Below, one piece after another: positions 52,465 to 61,907 of a stretch of DNA of 64,000 nt. The DNA lies in the NCBI RefSeq assembly GCF_000711825.1, contig NZ_KL543982.1, forward strand, positions 30,426 to 94,425, written 5' to 3'. This DNA is from [Clostridium] aminophilum DSM 10710 (lineage in GTDB: Bacteria; Bacillota; Clostridia; Lachnospirales; Lachnospiraceae). A program made the position numbers and the translations under genes. Under the pieces are notes generated by a model. It was not told the DNA's origin and searched no databases. It saw only the letters and a list, made by a program, of their open reading frames with translations. How positions within the stretch are numbered: position 1 is the stretch's first letter; every line of letters begins with the position of its first letter.

Positions 52465-54462
52465 TTAGCGTGTTCCGCAAAACGTGTCAATCTCGGCCAT
52501 TTTCAGTTCAAACCAGAATTCCACACCGTCTTCCGTATTCGAGACGCCGTACGCCTGATGGTGCGCATCCATGATCGCCTTCACAATCGAAAGTCCGATT
52601 CCGCTTCCGCCGTACGCGCGGGTCCGCGCCTTGTCTACCTTATAGAACTTCTGCCACAGCTTTCCGAGTTCCTCCTGCGGAATATTCTTTCCGGAATTGT
52701 ATACGGTCGTCCGGACAATGCCGCGCTCCGCGTCCTCTTCGGTCCGGATCGAGATCACCCTCTCGCCCTCCACGTGGTTCACCGCATTGTTCAGATAGTT
52801 CGTGATCACCTGTTCAATCTGGAATTCATCCGCGCATACCATCTCCGTCCCTTCCGCCTCAAAATCCACCTTCAGGTTCTTTTCTTTCAGTCGGATCTGG
52901 TTTGCGCCGATCACGCCGCGGACGACATCATTCAGATCAAAATTATGGAATTCCGAGCGCTCCCGTCCGAACTCGAGTGCCGTCAGTGTCAGGAGCTGAC
53001 GGACCATCTTATTCATCTTGTTTGCCTCGTCCATGATCACACCGCAGTAATAATCACGGTTTTCCGGGTCTTCCGCCATTCCCTCGACCAGTCCTTCCGC
53101 ATATCCCTGAATCAGGGCGATCGGTGTCTTCAGCTCGTGGGAGACATTCGCGATAAACTCTTTTCGGAGTTCATCGATCTTCTCTTTTTCTTCAATATCT
53201 TTCTGGAGCTGTTCATTGGCTCCCTTCAGTTCCTCAATCGTACGGCTCAGCCGATCGGAAAGAACATTCATATTCTTTCCGAGCGTCGTCACCTCCGCCG
53301 CCGCATTTTTCCGATCCTGATATTTTGCCGTAAAATCAAGTTTCGACATACGCTCGGACAATTTCGAAAGATCCGCCAACGGTTCCGTGATCCTGCGGGT
53401 GATCAGATAGATCAGGATACTGCCGACAATGATCACGATCAGGCCGACCCGCAACAGGAATCGGTTGGAAATGACGGACGACTCACGAATGGAGTCCAGC
53501 GGGATCGCCATGATGAAGACGGTTCCATTATCCGTAAAAAATCCCCAGCTCTCCAGCGATTTGGTTTTCGAAAAGGCATCGAACGCCGTCTGGATCTTAT
53601 AGTTATCCTCCTCATACAGAACATCCAGGTCCTTCGGATACTGGCCGATGATGTAGCGCTGGACACGGTCGCGGAGTTTTCTCGCATCCGCCGTGGATGT
53701 GAGAAGCGTCTCGTTCCGAAGGCTGTCGTAGATCACAATCGAAATGCCGGAGGTGTCACGCAGACGGCGCACCGTTTCCGCCACCGTCGGATCGGTCGCA
53801 ATACTGAAATCGTCATCCGGATCCTCCGGCCTCTCCTGTTCCTCTGTTCCGGCGGTCGTCTGCTCATCGGTTCTCCCGTCAGCCGCCTGCTGCTGTGCTG
53901 CCCCCGCGGTTGCCTGTTCATCTGTTCTCCCGTCAGCCGCCTGCTGCTGTGCTGCCCCCGCGGTCGCCTGCCGTTCCGATGTCCCGGCTGTTTTCTGTTC
54001 CTCCGCCGCGCCGGCCGTTTTCTGCTCATCTGCTGTCCCGGCCGCATCCTGCTCATCCTCCGCGGCCGTCGGATTCCGATGGTTTCCGCTCTGCTCCGGC
54101 ATTTTCACCGTTCTGTCGTCATCCGGAAGCTGGTTCAGCGGCTTTTTTTCGAAGGGTCCGCGCGCATCATCTCCCGTAATCAGGGTCACCCCGTCTCCCG
54201 GCTCCGGCAAGCTTTCCATTTCCGCCGCCTGATCTTTCCCACCGCTTCCGGCCGAATTCTGTTCTCTCTCCACAGCGCTCTGAACGACGGCATTGATTTC
54301 CTCATATGCGTCTTTCAGGACCTGAACCTTATAATTCCGGTAATATCCCTCCAGAAACCAGGTATTTGCAGCCAGAACCGACCCAAACAGCACGACGGTA
54401 ACGGCCACAAAGATCAATGTCACGCGAAACCGCAGCGATCTCGGATTTACTGTATTTTTCAT
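52465..54462 (-). CDS. Sensor histidine kinase with Gln/Ala-repeat extracellular domain
   Basis: 665 residues. Membrane helices at about 13-33 and 336-356; between them about 300 extracellular residues. Residues 137-209 there are low-complexity repeats of the TAGAAQQQAADGRTDEQ kind. After TM2 come HAMP (RRITEPLADLSKLSERM), coiled coil, HisKA with ANVSHELKTPIALIQGYAEG (His442) and HATPase with EQVITNYLNNAVNHV, the G boxes GGSGIGLSIVKAIMD. It pairs with the response regulator 83 bases upstream. Ligand unknown. Confidence 0.93.
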   Translation of the reverse strand: MKNTVNPRSLRFRVTLIFVAVTVVLFGSVLAANTWFLEGYYRNYKVQVLKDAYEEINAVVQSAVEREQNSAGSGGKDQAAEMESLPEPGDGVTLITGDDARGPFEKKPLNQLPDDDRTVKMPEQSGNHRNPTAAEDEQDAAGTADEQKTAGAAEEQKTAGTSERQATAGAAQQQAADGRTDEQATAGAAQQQAADGRTDEQTTAGTEEQERPEDPDDDFSIATDPTVAETVRRLRDTSGISIVIYDSLRNETLLTSTADARKLRDRVQRYIIGQYPKDLDVLYEEDNYKIQTAFDAFSKTKSLESWGFFTDNGTVFIMAIPLDSIRESSVISNRFLLRVGLIVIIVGSILIYLITRRITEPLADLSKLSERMSKLDFTAKYQDRKNAAAEVTTLGKNMNVLSDRLSRTIEELKGANEQLQKDIEEKEKIDELRKEFIANVSHELKTPIALIQGYAEGLVEGMAEDPENRDYYCGVIMDEANKMNKMVRQLLTLTALEFGRERSEFHNFDLNDVVRGVIGANQIRLKEKNLKVDFEAEGTEMVCADEFQIEQVITNYLNNAVNHVEGERVISIRTEEDAERGIVRTTVYNSGKNIPQEELGKLWQKFYKVDKARTRAYGGSGIGLSIVKAIMDAHHQAYGVSNTEDGVEFWFELKMAEIDTFCGTR
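53836..54054 (-). repeat. In-frame Ala/Gln/Thr repeats in the sensor domain
   Basis: Two near-identical 54-base units (ADGRTDEQATAGAAQQQ type) plus four shorter degenerate units. They probably form a flexible spacer in the external part of the kinase and may vary in copy number. Confidence 0.85.
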
Positions 54463-54545
54463 AGAAAATGTCCTCGCATCTCCCTTTCAGGCAAGATTTT
54501 TCCGGGAATCCCTCCGGATCGTCTCCGAAAGGAGCCGTAAACGGA

Positions 54546-55223
54546 TCAGTGTTCCGGAAGGAACTTATATCCCATCCCCCAGACGGTCTTTATGTAGTCG
54601 CCGTCCGGGCCAAGTTTACTGCGAAGCTTCTTCACATGGGTATCGATCGTTCGCGCGTCCCCATAGTAGTCATAATTCCAGACATTGTTCAGGATCTTCT
54701 CCCGGGAGAGTGCCTGACCCTGATTTTCCACAAAATACGTGAGAAGCTCAAATTCTTTAAAGCTCAGATCCACCACTTCGCCTTCCACGCGAACCAGATG
54801 AGCGGACTTATCGATGTTGATGCCGCCGACCTCGATCACATCCGAAGTTCCGCTTCCGCTCCGCCGAAGGATCGCCTCCACGCGGGCCACCAGAATCTTC
54901 GGGCTGAACGGCTTTGCGATGTACTCATCCGCTCCGAGTCCAAATCCGTTCAGTTCATCGTTTTCTTCCGTGCGTGCTGTCAGCATGATAACCGGCACCT
55001 GCGAGTATTTGCGGATCGTCCGCAGAACATCCCAACCGTCCATTCTCGGCATCATGACATCCAAAATGATCAGCTGGATATCCTTCTGGTCAAAGAAGAT
55101 CTCTACTGCCTGTTCGCCGTCTTCCGCTTCCACGACCGTGAAATCTTTCAGTGTCAAAAAGTCTCCGACCAGCTTTCGCATGCGGGCCTCATCGTCAACA
55201 ATCAAAATTTTCGGTTTATCCAT
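54546..55223 (-). CDS. OmpR-family response regulator
   Basis: 225 residues from the ATG at 55223 (GAGAGGTG eight bases upstream); the frame continues upstream without support. Receiver: ILIVDDEARMRKLVGDF, LIILDVMMPRMDGWDV (phospho-Asp), VIMLTAR and YIAKPFSPKILVARV. Winged helix: LSFKEFELLTYFVENQGQALSREKILNNVWNYDYYGDARTID and KTVWGMGYKF. Controls unknown targets together with the kinase at 52465. Confidence 0.95.
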   Translation of the reverse strand: MDKPKILIVDDEARMRKLVGDFLTLKDFTVVEAEDGEQAVEIFFDQKDIQLIILDVMMPRMDGWDVLRTIRKYSQVPVIMLTARTEENDELNGFGLGADEYIAKPFSPKILVARVEAILRRSGSGTSDVIEVGGINIDKSAHLVRVEGEVVDLSFKEFELLTYFVENQGQALSREKILNNVWNYDYYGDARTIDTHVKKLRSKLGPDGDYIKTVWGMGYKFLPEH

Positions 55224-55515
55224 AACGGTCACCTCTCTATTCTCATCTGCCGGATCCGCCGACTCCGGCTTTCCGACTCTGTAAATGTTCGCTGTGATCA
55301 CATCATAGCAAAGGACCGCCCCGAATTCCATACGGTTCACAGAAACTACATAGTCTGCTTCCTTCCGATGTATGTGCGGAGCACATACATGAAGTTTTTG
55401 TCATAGGTTATTTCGGAAACGGAATATTTTAGATGGGTTTCCGGACAGAACAAAAATCCGGCCGATTATCCCTTAGGATTCATCGACCGGTGCAGAGCAA
55501 ATGATAAAAACAGCA

Positions 55516-55947
55516 TTATTCCGAAAGCTCGGAGGTGCAGTGCGGGCATCTGGTTGCCTCAAGCGGAATCTCTGTCTTGCAGAACGGGCAGATCTTTGTA
55601 GTAGGCGCCGCCGGAGCCTCTTCTTCCTTCTTTTTGGTCGATTCCACAATCCGGTTCACAATCTTGACCAGCCAGAATACCACAAACGCCATGATCAGGA
55701 AATTGATCACCGCCGTGATAAACTTACCGTAACTGATTACCGCCTCACCGGAAAGCGGAAGAACGTACTGATCGAAGTTTGCTCCCCCGAAAAGACCAAG
55801 GATCGGGGAAATGATATCATCCGTCAGCGATTTTGTGATATTGGAGAACGCGCCGCCAATGATCACGCCGACAGCCATGTTCATCACATTGCCGCGTGCG
55901 ACAAACTCACCAAACTCCTTCATAAATCCCTTTTTTCCCTCTGCCAT
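55516..55947 (-). CDS. mscL: Large-conductance mechanosensitive channel with C-terminal zinc ribbon
   Basis: 143 residues from the ATG at 55947, seven bases after GGGAGG; an ATG two codons earlier is too close to that site. EFGEFVARGNVMNMAVGVIIGGAFSNI is the first helix and pore, and FITAVINFLIMAFVVFWLVKIVNR the second helix. After a KKKEEEAPAAP linker comes CPFCKTEIPLEATRCPHCTSEL, a four-cysteine zinc ribbon that is not part of the classical MscL. It opens on hypo-osmotic stretch to vent solutes. Confidence 0.93.
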   Translation of the reverse strand: MAEGKKGFMKEFGEFVARGNVMNMAVGVIIGGAFSNITKSLTDDIISPILGLFGGANFDQYVLPLSGEAVISYGKFITAVINFLIMAFVVFWLVKIVNRIVESTKKKEEEAPAAPTTKICPFCKTEIPLEATRCPHCTSELSE

Positions 55948-56000
55948 TCTCATACCTCCCCAAATTCGATTTCACGGAAAACTGCGTTCTGTCTCATATG

Positions 56001-56053
56001 ATCGCGGAGCGTTTTTTCATAGGAAATGCGGAACACTTTCCTGTGAAAAAAAC
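56001..56053. repeat. Interspersed GCGGAGC repeat with hairpin
   Basis: GCGGAGCG followed by arms TTTTTTCATAGGAAA and TTTCCTGTGAAAAAA around a 10-base loop. Same family as 2068 and 4620. Confidence 0.6.
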
Positions 56054-56133
56054 AAAAATTTTCCTTCAACACAGATATTATATATCAAATTCATTCTTAC
56101 ATACAGTTTTTTATGTAAATTTTCGACAAACAC

Positions 56134-56184
56134 AAAACTCCCCCAAAGGAGAGGGAATCCACGATTCCTTCGCCCCCGGGGGAG
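56134..56184 (-). terminator. Terminator of the hisS-aspS end
   Basis: CTCCCCC ... GGGGGAG outer stem with an inner GGAATC/GATTCC stem, followed by TTTTG on the minus strand, 158 bases after the aspS stop. Confidence 0.75.
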
Positions 56185-56342
56185 TCCGTATGATGTTTCA
56201 TGGTTCAAAACATCCGATCATTCTTTCGATTCGGTTTTTGTTCCGCGTTACGATATTCCGCGCTTTGTCAGCATCGCTTTTTTCCGCAATCTATCGGCAT
56301 CGCGTTATTCTGTACTTTGTCCTTCCCACAGTTTTCCGCGGT

Positions 56343-58148
56343 TTATTCCGCATCCTCTGCGGTCTCATCCTGCGGCTTAACGGCAATGCCGAGCTCATCG
56401 AGCTGCTTTACGTCAACTTCGGACGGAGCCTCCATCATCAGGCAGGACGCATCCTTAACCTTCGGGAACGCGATGACATCGCGGATGGAATCCGCTTCCA
56501 CCATCAGCATGACCAGACGGTCCAGTCCGTAGGCAAGGCCGGCGTGCGGCGGTACTCCGTACTTGAACGCGTCAAGCAGGAAGCCGAACTGCTCCTGAGC
56601 CTTCTCCTTGGTGAATCCCAGAACTTCCAGCATCTTCTCCTGAATGTGTCCCTGATGGATACGGACGGAACCACCGCCGATCTCATTTCCGTTCAGGGTG
56701 ATATCGTAAGCCTTTGCGCGGACTGCACCCGGATCGGTATCAATCTTGTCCAGGTCTTCCTCCATCGGCATCGTAAACGGATGATGCATCGCGACAAAGC
56801 GCTCCTCCTCGTCGGACCACTCCAACAGCGGGAACTCGGTTACCCAAAGGAAACGATAGTCGTCTTTTCTGGTCAATTCGAGCTGACGCGCCATCTCCAG
56901 ACGGAGTGCGCCGAGCACCTGGAATACGATCTTGTTGCGGTCAGCCGCAAACAGAAGAAGGTCTCCGGCTTTCGCGCCCATGGCCTCGATCAGGGCCTTC
57001 TCGATCTCCGGTGTCAGGAACTTCGCGAAAGAAGACTTGGTTGTGCCGTCTTCCTTCAGTGCCAGCCATGCAAGACCCTTTGCGCCGTTGCCCTTTGCGA
57101 ACTCTACGAGAGCGTCGATCTTCTTTCTCGGCATCTCGCCCTGACCCTCGACATTGATACCGCGGACACTGCCGCCGGCCTCAAGCGCGCTCTTGAACAC
57201 CACAAATTCGGAGTCTTTTACAACATCGGAAACGTTCTTCAGCTCCATGCCAAAACGGATATCCGGTTTATCGGAGCCGAAACGCTCCATACACTCTTTC
57301 CAGGTCATTCTCTGGATCGGAGTCGGAATGTCGATGCCCTTTACTTCCTTAAAGAGCTTCTTCAGAAAACGCTCATTGACATCGATAACGTCTTCCACGT
57401 CCACGAAGGAAAGCTCCATATCGACCTGTGTGAACTCCGGCTGACGGTCCGCGCGGAGATCCTCGTCACGGTAGCAGCGTGCGATCTGGAAGTAACGGTC
57501 ATAGCCCGCTACCATCAGAAGCTGCTTTAAAAGCTGCGGAGACTGCGGAAGAGCATAGAAATTGCCCGGGTGCATACGGCTCGGAACCAGATAGTCTCTC
57601 GCGCCTTCCGGTGTGGACTTGATCAGCGTCGGGGTCTCCACCTCGAGGAAACCTTCCTCCGCGAAGAAGTTTCTCGCCACGTTCGCAATCTTGGATCGGG
57701 TCATCAGATTTCTCTGGATATCCGGTCTTCTGAGGTCCAGATATCTGTATTTGAAGCGAAGATCCTCTCTTGTCTTGGAGTTCTCCTCGATCGGGAACGG
57801 CGGGGTCTCTGCCTCGGCAAGAATGCGAAGGGTCTTCGCCACGATCTCAATGTGTCCGGTCGGGATCTTGTCGTTCACTGCGGAACGTGCTCTTACCTCA
57901 CCCTCAACGGCGATGACGTATTCCGCATGAAGTTTCCCCGCCTTCTCATAATACTCATTTCCGCAGTTTTCTTCCTCGAAAACGATCTGAAGAATACCGG
58001 AGCGGTCTCTGAGATCCGTGAAAATGATGCTTCCTTTATTTCTGCTTCTCTGAACCCAGCCCATAACGGTGACGTTTTCGCCGATATTTGCCTCACTCAG
58101 CTCGGTGCACCGATGTGTGCGATGCAGTCCGGCCATCGATTCTGCCAT
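56343..58148 (-). CDS. aspS: Aspartyl-tRNA synthetase
   Basis: 601 residues, bacterial type. N-terminal OB fold (VTVMGWVQRSRNKGSIIFTDLRDRSG). Class II motifs: FLEVETPTLIKSTPEGARDYLVP (motif 1/flipping loop), RCYRDEDLRADRQPEFTQVDMEL (motif 2) and GLAYGLDRLVMLM (motif 3), with the bacterial GAD insertion between. AGGAGG before the ATG. Paired with hisS 85 bases upstream, as in many Firmicutes. Confidence 0.98.
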   Translation of the reverse strand: MAESMAGLHRTHRCTELSEANIGENVTVMGWVQRSRNKGSIIFTDLRDRSGILQIVFEEENCGNEYYEKAGKLHAEYVIAVEGEVRARSAVNDKIPTGHIEIVAKTLRILAEAETPPFPIEENSKTREDLRFKYRYLDLRRPDIQRNLMTRSKIANVARNFFAEEGFLEVETPTLIKSTPEGARDYLVPSRMHPGNFYALPQSPQLLKQLLMVAGYDRYFQIARCYRDEDLRADRQPEFTQVDMELSFVDVEDVIDVNERFLKKLFKEVKGIDIPTPIQRMTWKECMERFGSDKPDIRFGMELKNVSDVVKDSEFVVFKSALEAGGSVRGINVEGQGEMPRKKIDALVEFAKGNGAKGLAWLALKEDGTTKSSFAKFLTPEIEKALIEAMGAKAGDLLLFAADRNKIVFQVLGALRLEMARQLELTRKDDYRFLWVTEFPLLEWSDEEERFVAMHHPFTMPMEEDLDKIDTDPGAVRAKAYDITLNGNEIGGGSVRIHQGHIQEKMLEVLGFTKEKAQEQFGFLLDAFKYGVPPHAGLAYGLDRLVMLMVEADSIRDVIAFPKVKDASCLMMEAPSEVDVKQLDELGIAVKPQDETAEDAE

Positions 58149-58233
58149 GATATGTTCCTCCTAAATCATGAAATACAATCTATTCTCGAGCAGCGGGATC
58201 CCCCGCTGTCTGCTCTTCTTTCGAAGAACCTTT

Positions 58234-59496
58234 TTACAGATCCTTCTTATAGAACTCGACAAACTCCCCGAATCCGTTCTCCACGAACTGATCCTTCTGG
58301 AATTTCTTGTTCTTCGCCATCATTGCAAGCGCTACCTTGTGGCCCTTGCCGCGCTCTTCCTCGGCTGCCGCGATGACTTTGCGGAACTGCGCCGCGTCCA
58401 GTCCCTTCTCGTAAAGGAAAGCCTTTGCCACTTTCTTCTCCGGAACTTTGAAGCCCTGATCCATCAGGATCGTGATGATGCGCTCGAATCCGATGGAAAT
58501 GCCGCAGGCCGGGGTGTCCTGGCCGGTGAATTTTCCGACAAGCTGATCGTAACGGCCGCCGCCGGATACGGATCCGCCGAAGCCTTCCATGGAAACCTCA
58601 AAAATGGTTCCGGTGTAATATCCCATACCGCGGACGAGGGTCGGGTCAAACTCAAGATTGAAATCGAGCGTGGTGACTGCCTTTGCCGTCTCCATGATCT
58701 CCGCCAGATTTGCGGCTTTGGCCGGATCCATAGCGGAAGCGATTCTCTCGCCGAGCTCACGGACGCCGTCCGGAGTGTTTTTGATGGAGCCGAGAAGATC
58801 CACATACCTGTCGACCGAATCCTGCGCGTATCCATTGTCCAGAAGCTCCTGTTTTACGCCGTCCAGCCCGATCTTGTCCATCTTATCCAGCGTGATGAAG
58901 ACATCCATGGTCCTGTCTTCCGGGAAGCCGCAGTAATCCGCCATTCCCTTGAGGATGGCACGGTCATTGACACGGACGGTGAGCTTGTTGTCCGGAAGGA
59001 TTCTCTTGAGCGTCTTGGTGATCGCAAGGATCGACTCGATCTCAACCTGATTGGTCGGATCGCCCAGAACATCGATATCGCACTGTACGAACTGACGGAA
59101 ACGTCCCTTCTGCGGACGGTCCGCGCGCCATACGCTTCCGACCTGCAGTGCCTTGAACGGCTGCGGAAGGGAAGCCGCGTTGTTGGAGTAGTATCTGCAC
59201 AGCGGAAGGGTCAGGTCATAGCGAAGACCGGAATCCGCGATTTCATCCCATTTGTTCTCATCCAGAGCACTCTGGAGCTTATCGCCTCTCTTCATGATCT
59301 TGAAGATCAGCTTCTCGTTGTCTCCGCCCTGCTTGCTGGTAAGGTTCTCAATATGTTCAACGCACGGTGTCTCGATGGTCGAGTAGCCGTACTCGCGGTA
59401 TGTATCTTTGATAATGCCCAGAACGTAGTCTCTGATCTCCATCTCTGCCGGCAGAATGTCTTTCATGCCGGTAACCGGTTTCTTCTTTAAAGCCAT
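58234..59496 (-). CDS. hisS: Histidyl-tRNA synthetase
   Basis: 420 residues. Class II core: GMKDILPAEMEIRDYVLGII, YDLTLPLCRYY (motif 2 start), HisRS signatures WRADRPQKGRFRQFVQCDID and LVRGMGYYTGTIFEV, and motif 3 GGGRYDQLVGKF...CGISIGFERI. C-terminal anticodon domain to the end. The start has GGAGG. No T-box leader was seen upstream. Confidence 0.97.
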   Translation of the reverse strand: MALKKKPVTGMKDILPAEMEIRDYVLGIIKDTYREYGYSTIETPCVEHIENLTSKQGGDNEKLIFKIMKRGDKLQSALDENKWDEIADSGLRYDLTLPLCRYYSNNAASLPQPFKALQVGSVWRADRPQKGRFRQFVQCDIDVLGDPTNQVEIESILAITKTLKRILPDNKLTVRVNDRAILKGMADYCGFPEDRTMDVFITLDKMDKIGLDGVKQELLDNGYAQDSVDRYVDLLGSIKNTPDGVRELGERIASAMDPAKAANLAEIMETAKAVTTLDFNLEFDPTLVRGMGYYTGTIFEVSMEGFGGSVSGGGRYDQLVGKFTGQDTPACGISIGFERIITILMDQGFKVPEKKVAKAFLYEKGLDAAQFRKVIAAAEEERGKGHKVALAMMAKNKKFQKDQFVENGFGEFVEFYKKDL

Positions 59497-59589
59497 GGTA
59501 TCCTCCTTCGATTGCTCTCGGCGAAAAATTTCACAAATTTAAGTATAGCGGAATTGTCGCTATTTTCAAGTAAATGTTTCCCTGTACGC

Positions 59590-59760
59590 GCCGCGCTCCC
59601 CGCTCCGGTTTACGGCCTCTCTCTGCCGTCCGGATTCTGTCACGGGCTCTGTTACTGATTCTGTCGTGAGTCCCGTCACAGGCTCTGTCCCGGATTCTGT
59701 CACGGGTTCTGTCACGGATTTTCTAAGATTCTCTGCTTTTTTGTGAATTTTTACGCCTGT
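59590..59760 (-). repeat. GTGACAGAACC-type short tandem repeats between hemZ and hisS
   Basis: On the minus strand about ten imperfect copies of a 12-15-base word (GTGACAGAATCC, GTGACAGAACCC, GGGACAGAGCCT). A TTG-started frame of 70 codons overlapping the hemZ stop (59566-59778) reads TEPVTES repeats, but it lacks a ribosome site and is not called as a gene. Confidence 0.6.
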
Positions 59761-59774
59761 GCGTTTTGGAACAA

Positions 59775-61235
59775 TCAACCGATCATCCCAAAAAGCTGTT
59801 CTTTTCGCCCGATCATCTCATCCACGCGGTCGATGTACTGCTGCACGTCTTTGCAGTTTTCGGCCCGCTCGTGGCGGTTTTCAGCCGGGATCAGGAACTT
59901 GGTTGTCGTGCCCGCTCCGCAGGCCATGATCGTCTGCTTTTCCTCCATAATCAGGATGTTGTAAAGGCACTCTTTTCCCGGTGCCGCATAGCCGACATTT
60001 TCAAAATTTCCCGCCATGTTCTTCTGACGGTAGAGATAATACGGAACAAGTCCCATCTCCTTCGCCGTCTTCCGGGTCTCGTCGATCATCTCGCCGGTAT
60101 TCGTGATCCTGTAATCCTTATACTGATCCTTCATGGTATTGAGCCGGGCCGCACGCTTGATGGCCAGCGAGTGCACCGTCAGGCTGTCCGGCGCCAGTTC
60201 CCGGATTTTGGAGAGGGTCGTCTGCACCTGCTCCATATCCTCCCCCGGAAGACCGACGATGATATCCATGTTGATGTTGTCCATGCCGAGTTCCCGCGCG
60301 ATGCGGAATTTCTCAATCACCTCGTCCACCGTGTGGTGGCGGCCGATGAGCTTCAGCGTCTCCTGATTCATGGTCTGCGGGTTGATGGAAATGCGGGTGA
60401 TCCCGTGTTTTTTCAGCACGCGGAGTTTCTCTTCCGTGATGGAATCCGGCCGTCCCGCTTCCACCGTGAACTCCTGCACCCGGTCCATGGGAAATGTTGT
60501 CTTCACTTCCGTGATCAGACGGTCCAGATGCTCCGCGTCCAGTGAGGTCGGCGTGCCGCCGCCGAAATAGACGGTTTCCAGCGGTCTGCCTTTCATCTTC
60601 TCCGCCACATAATGAAGTTCTTTGAACAGCGCCTCGAAATAGCTGTCCAGCTTTTTCTGCCAGACGCCGATCGGAAAGGACGTAAAGGAACAGTAAAGGC
60701 AGGTCGTCGGACAGAAGGGAATGCCGACGTAAAGGCTGTATCCGTTCTCGTAATCCAGAGCGGAGAGAAGTTTTTTCTCCCGCGACGCCACTTCGATGGC
60801 AAGTTCCGTCTTCTCTTCTCCGGTGAAATACACGGTATGCATGTAGTCCCGGATCTCATCCTCCGTCTTTCCCTCTTCCAGCATGGTCAGGGCAATCTTC
60901 GTCGGACGGATGCCGGTGAGCGTTCCCCAGGGAAGCTCCGTTCCGGTGATAGCATGAAGAATCCGGTAAAGCCGCCGCTTGATCTCGTCTTTCGCGAGTT
61001 TCCGCACCGAGCGGTCAACCGCGAATTCCGCATTTTCCTTCCGGACCGTTTTTCCCGCGGCCTGCTCGCTCACTTCCAGCAGAAAAGTCCCGTCGCCCTG
61101 CGTTCCCTTTACAAGGATATGAGATGCCGCCGCATCCTTCTCCTCATGAGAGAAATCCTCTCCCGGAAAGAACGCCATCAGAAGTTCGCGGATGTCCTGC
61201 TCGAAAGAATTGTCATTTAAAAGGATGGTGATCAT
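59775..61235 (-). CDS. hemZ: HemZ-type radical SAM coproporphyrinogen dehydrogenase-like protein
   Basis: 486 residues. N-terminal region of about 170 residues ends LLSALDYENGYSLYVGIPFCPTTC. The radical SAM motif is CPTTCLYCSF with three cluster cysteines. ETVYFGGGTPTSLDAEHLDRL and INPQTMNQETLKLIGRHH follow, as in HemN/HemZ, and DNINMDIIVGLPGED. HemZ proteins are linked to anaerobic heme or other radical chemistry; the substrate in an organism that may lack heme is uncertain. Its ATG overlaps the stop of the MBL gene (ATGA). Confidence 0.9.
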   Translation of the reverse strand: MITILLNDNSFEQDIRELLMAFFPGEDFSHEEKDAAASHILVKGTQGDGTFLLEVSEQAAGKTVRKENAEFAVDRSVRKLAKDEIKRRLYRILHAITGTELPWGTLTGIRPTKIALTMLEEGKTEDEIRDYMHTVYFTGEEKTELAIEVASREKKLLSALDYENGYSLYVGIPFCPTTCLYCSFTSFPIGVWQKKLDSYFEALFKELHYVAEKMKGRPLETVYFGGGTPTSLDAEHLDRLITEVKTTFPMDRVQEFTVEAGRPDSITEEKLRVLKKHGITRISINPQTMNQETLKLIGRHHTVDEVIEKFRIARELGMDNINMDIIVGLPGEDMEQVQTTLSKIRELAPDSLTVHSLAIKRAARLNTMKDQYKDYRITNTGEMIDETRKTAKEMGLVPYYLYRQKNMAGNFENVGYAAPGKECLYNILIMEEKQTIMACGAGTTTKFLIPAENRHERAENCKDVQQYIDRVDEMIGRKEQLFGMIG

Positions 61236-61906
61236 ATATCTGTCTCCCAGCTCGCATATTTCGCGAGCACATTGTAAATCTTTTCGTATCCGATCTGCGT
61301 CTCGTTCATGTGGCCCGGATACGCGGTCACATCATCCGGCAGTTTGAAGAGAATCTGGCATACGGAATGCGCGATCTGCTGCATGCTTCCGGTCGGCATA
61401 TCCGTGCGTCCGCAGGAGCGGTAAAAGAGAGTGTCTCCGCAGAAGAGAACCTTTTCCGCCTCTTCGTAAAAACAGCAGCTTCCCTCCGTGTGTCCCGGCG
61501 TGTGAAGGACCTTCAGTTTCAGTCCCGCCAGTTCCAGGACATCCCCGTCCTTTACCCACACATCGGCGGCATAGCTTGTTCCGCGTCCCGGTCCGAAGAC
61601 ATAGAGATCGCCGGAAAGATTCTTCGCCGGATCGGCCAGAACCGCCTTCTCTTTGTCACAGGCATATACCTTTGCATTCAGCGCGCTCCGTACTTCTTCC
61701 ATCGCGCCGGTGTGGTCGTAATGTCCGTGAGTCAGAAGAATCGCCTCGATCTTCATATTTTTCTTTGCTATTTCGCGAAGGATCCGGTCCGCTTCCGCAC
61801 CCGGATCGATCAGAATTCCCGGAACCGGGCCGTTTCCCGGCTTAAAACCGGACACCAGATAGCAGTTGGTATCAATGTTGCCGACACAGATGGTCTGAAT
61901 AAACAT
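61232..61906 (-). CDS. MBL-fold metallo-hydrolase (glyoxalase II-like)
   Basis: 224 residues from the ATG at 61906, six bases after GGAGGA; an upstream in-frame extension falls in the 80-bp repeat. Metal motif THGHYDHTGAMEEV, then VLHTPGHTEGSCCF and FCGDTLFYRSCGRTD. Similar to small hydroxyacyl-thioester hydrolases. Located between rel and hemZ, an order shared by many Lachnospiraceae. Substrate unknown. Confidence 0.92.
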   Translation of the reverse strand: MFIQTICVGNIDTNCYLVSGFKPGNGPVPGILIDPGAEADRILREIAKKNMKIEAILLTHGHYDHTGAMEEVRSALNAKVYACDKEKAVLADPAKNLSGDLYVFGPGRGTSYAADVWVKDGDVLELAGLKLKVLHTPGHTEGSCCFYEEAEKVLFCGDTLFYRSCGRTDMPTGSMQQIAHSVCQILFKLPDDVTAYPGHMNETQIGYEKIYNVLAKYASWETDI

Positions 61907-61907
61907 A

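Noticed and set aside
59497-59774. T-box leader before hisS/aspS
   Set aside because: No T-box sequence or specifier stem was found on the minus strand; the region holds only short repeats.
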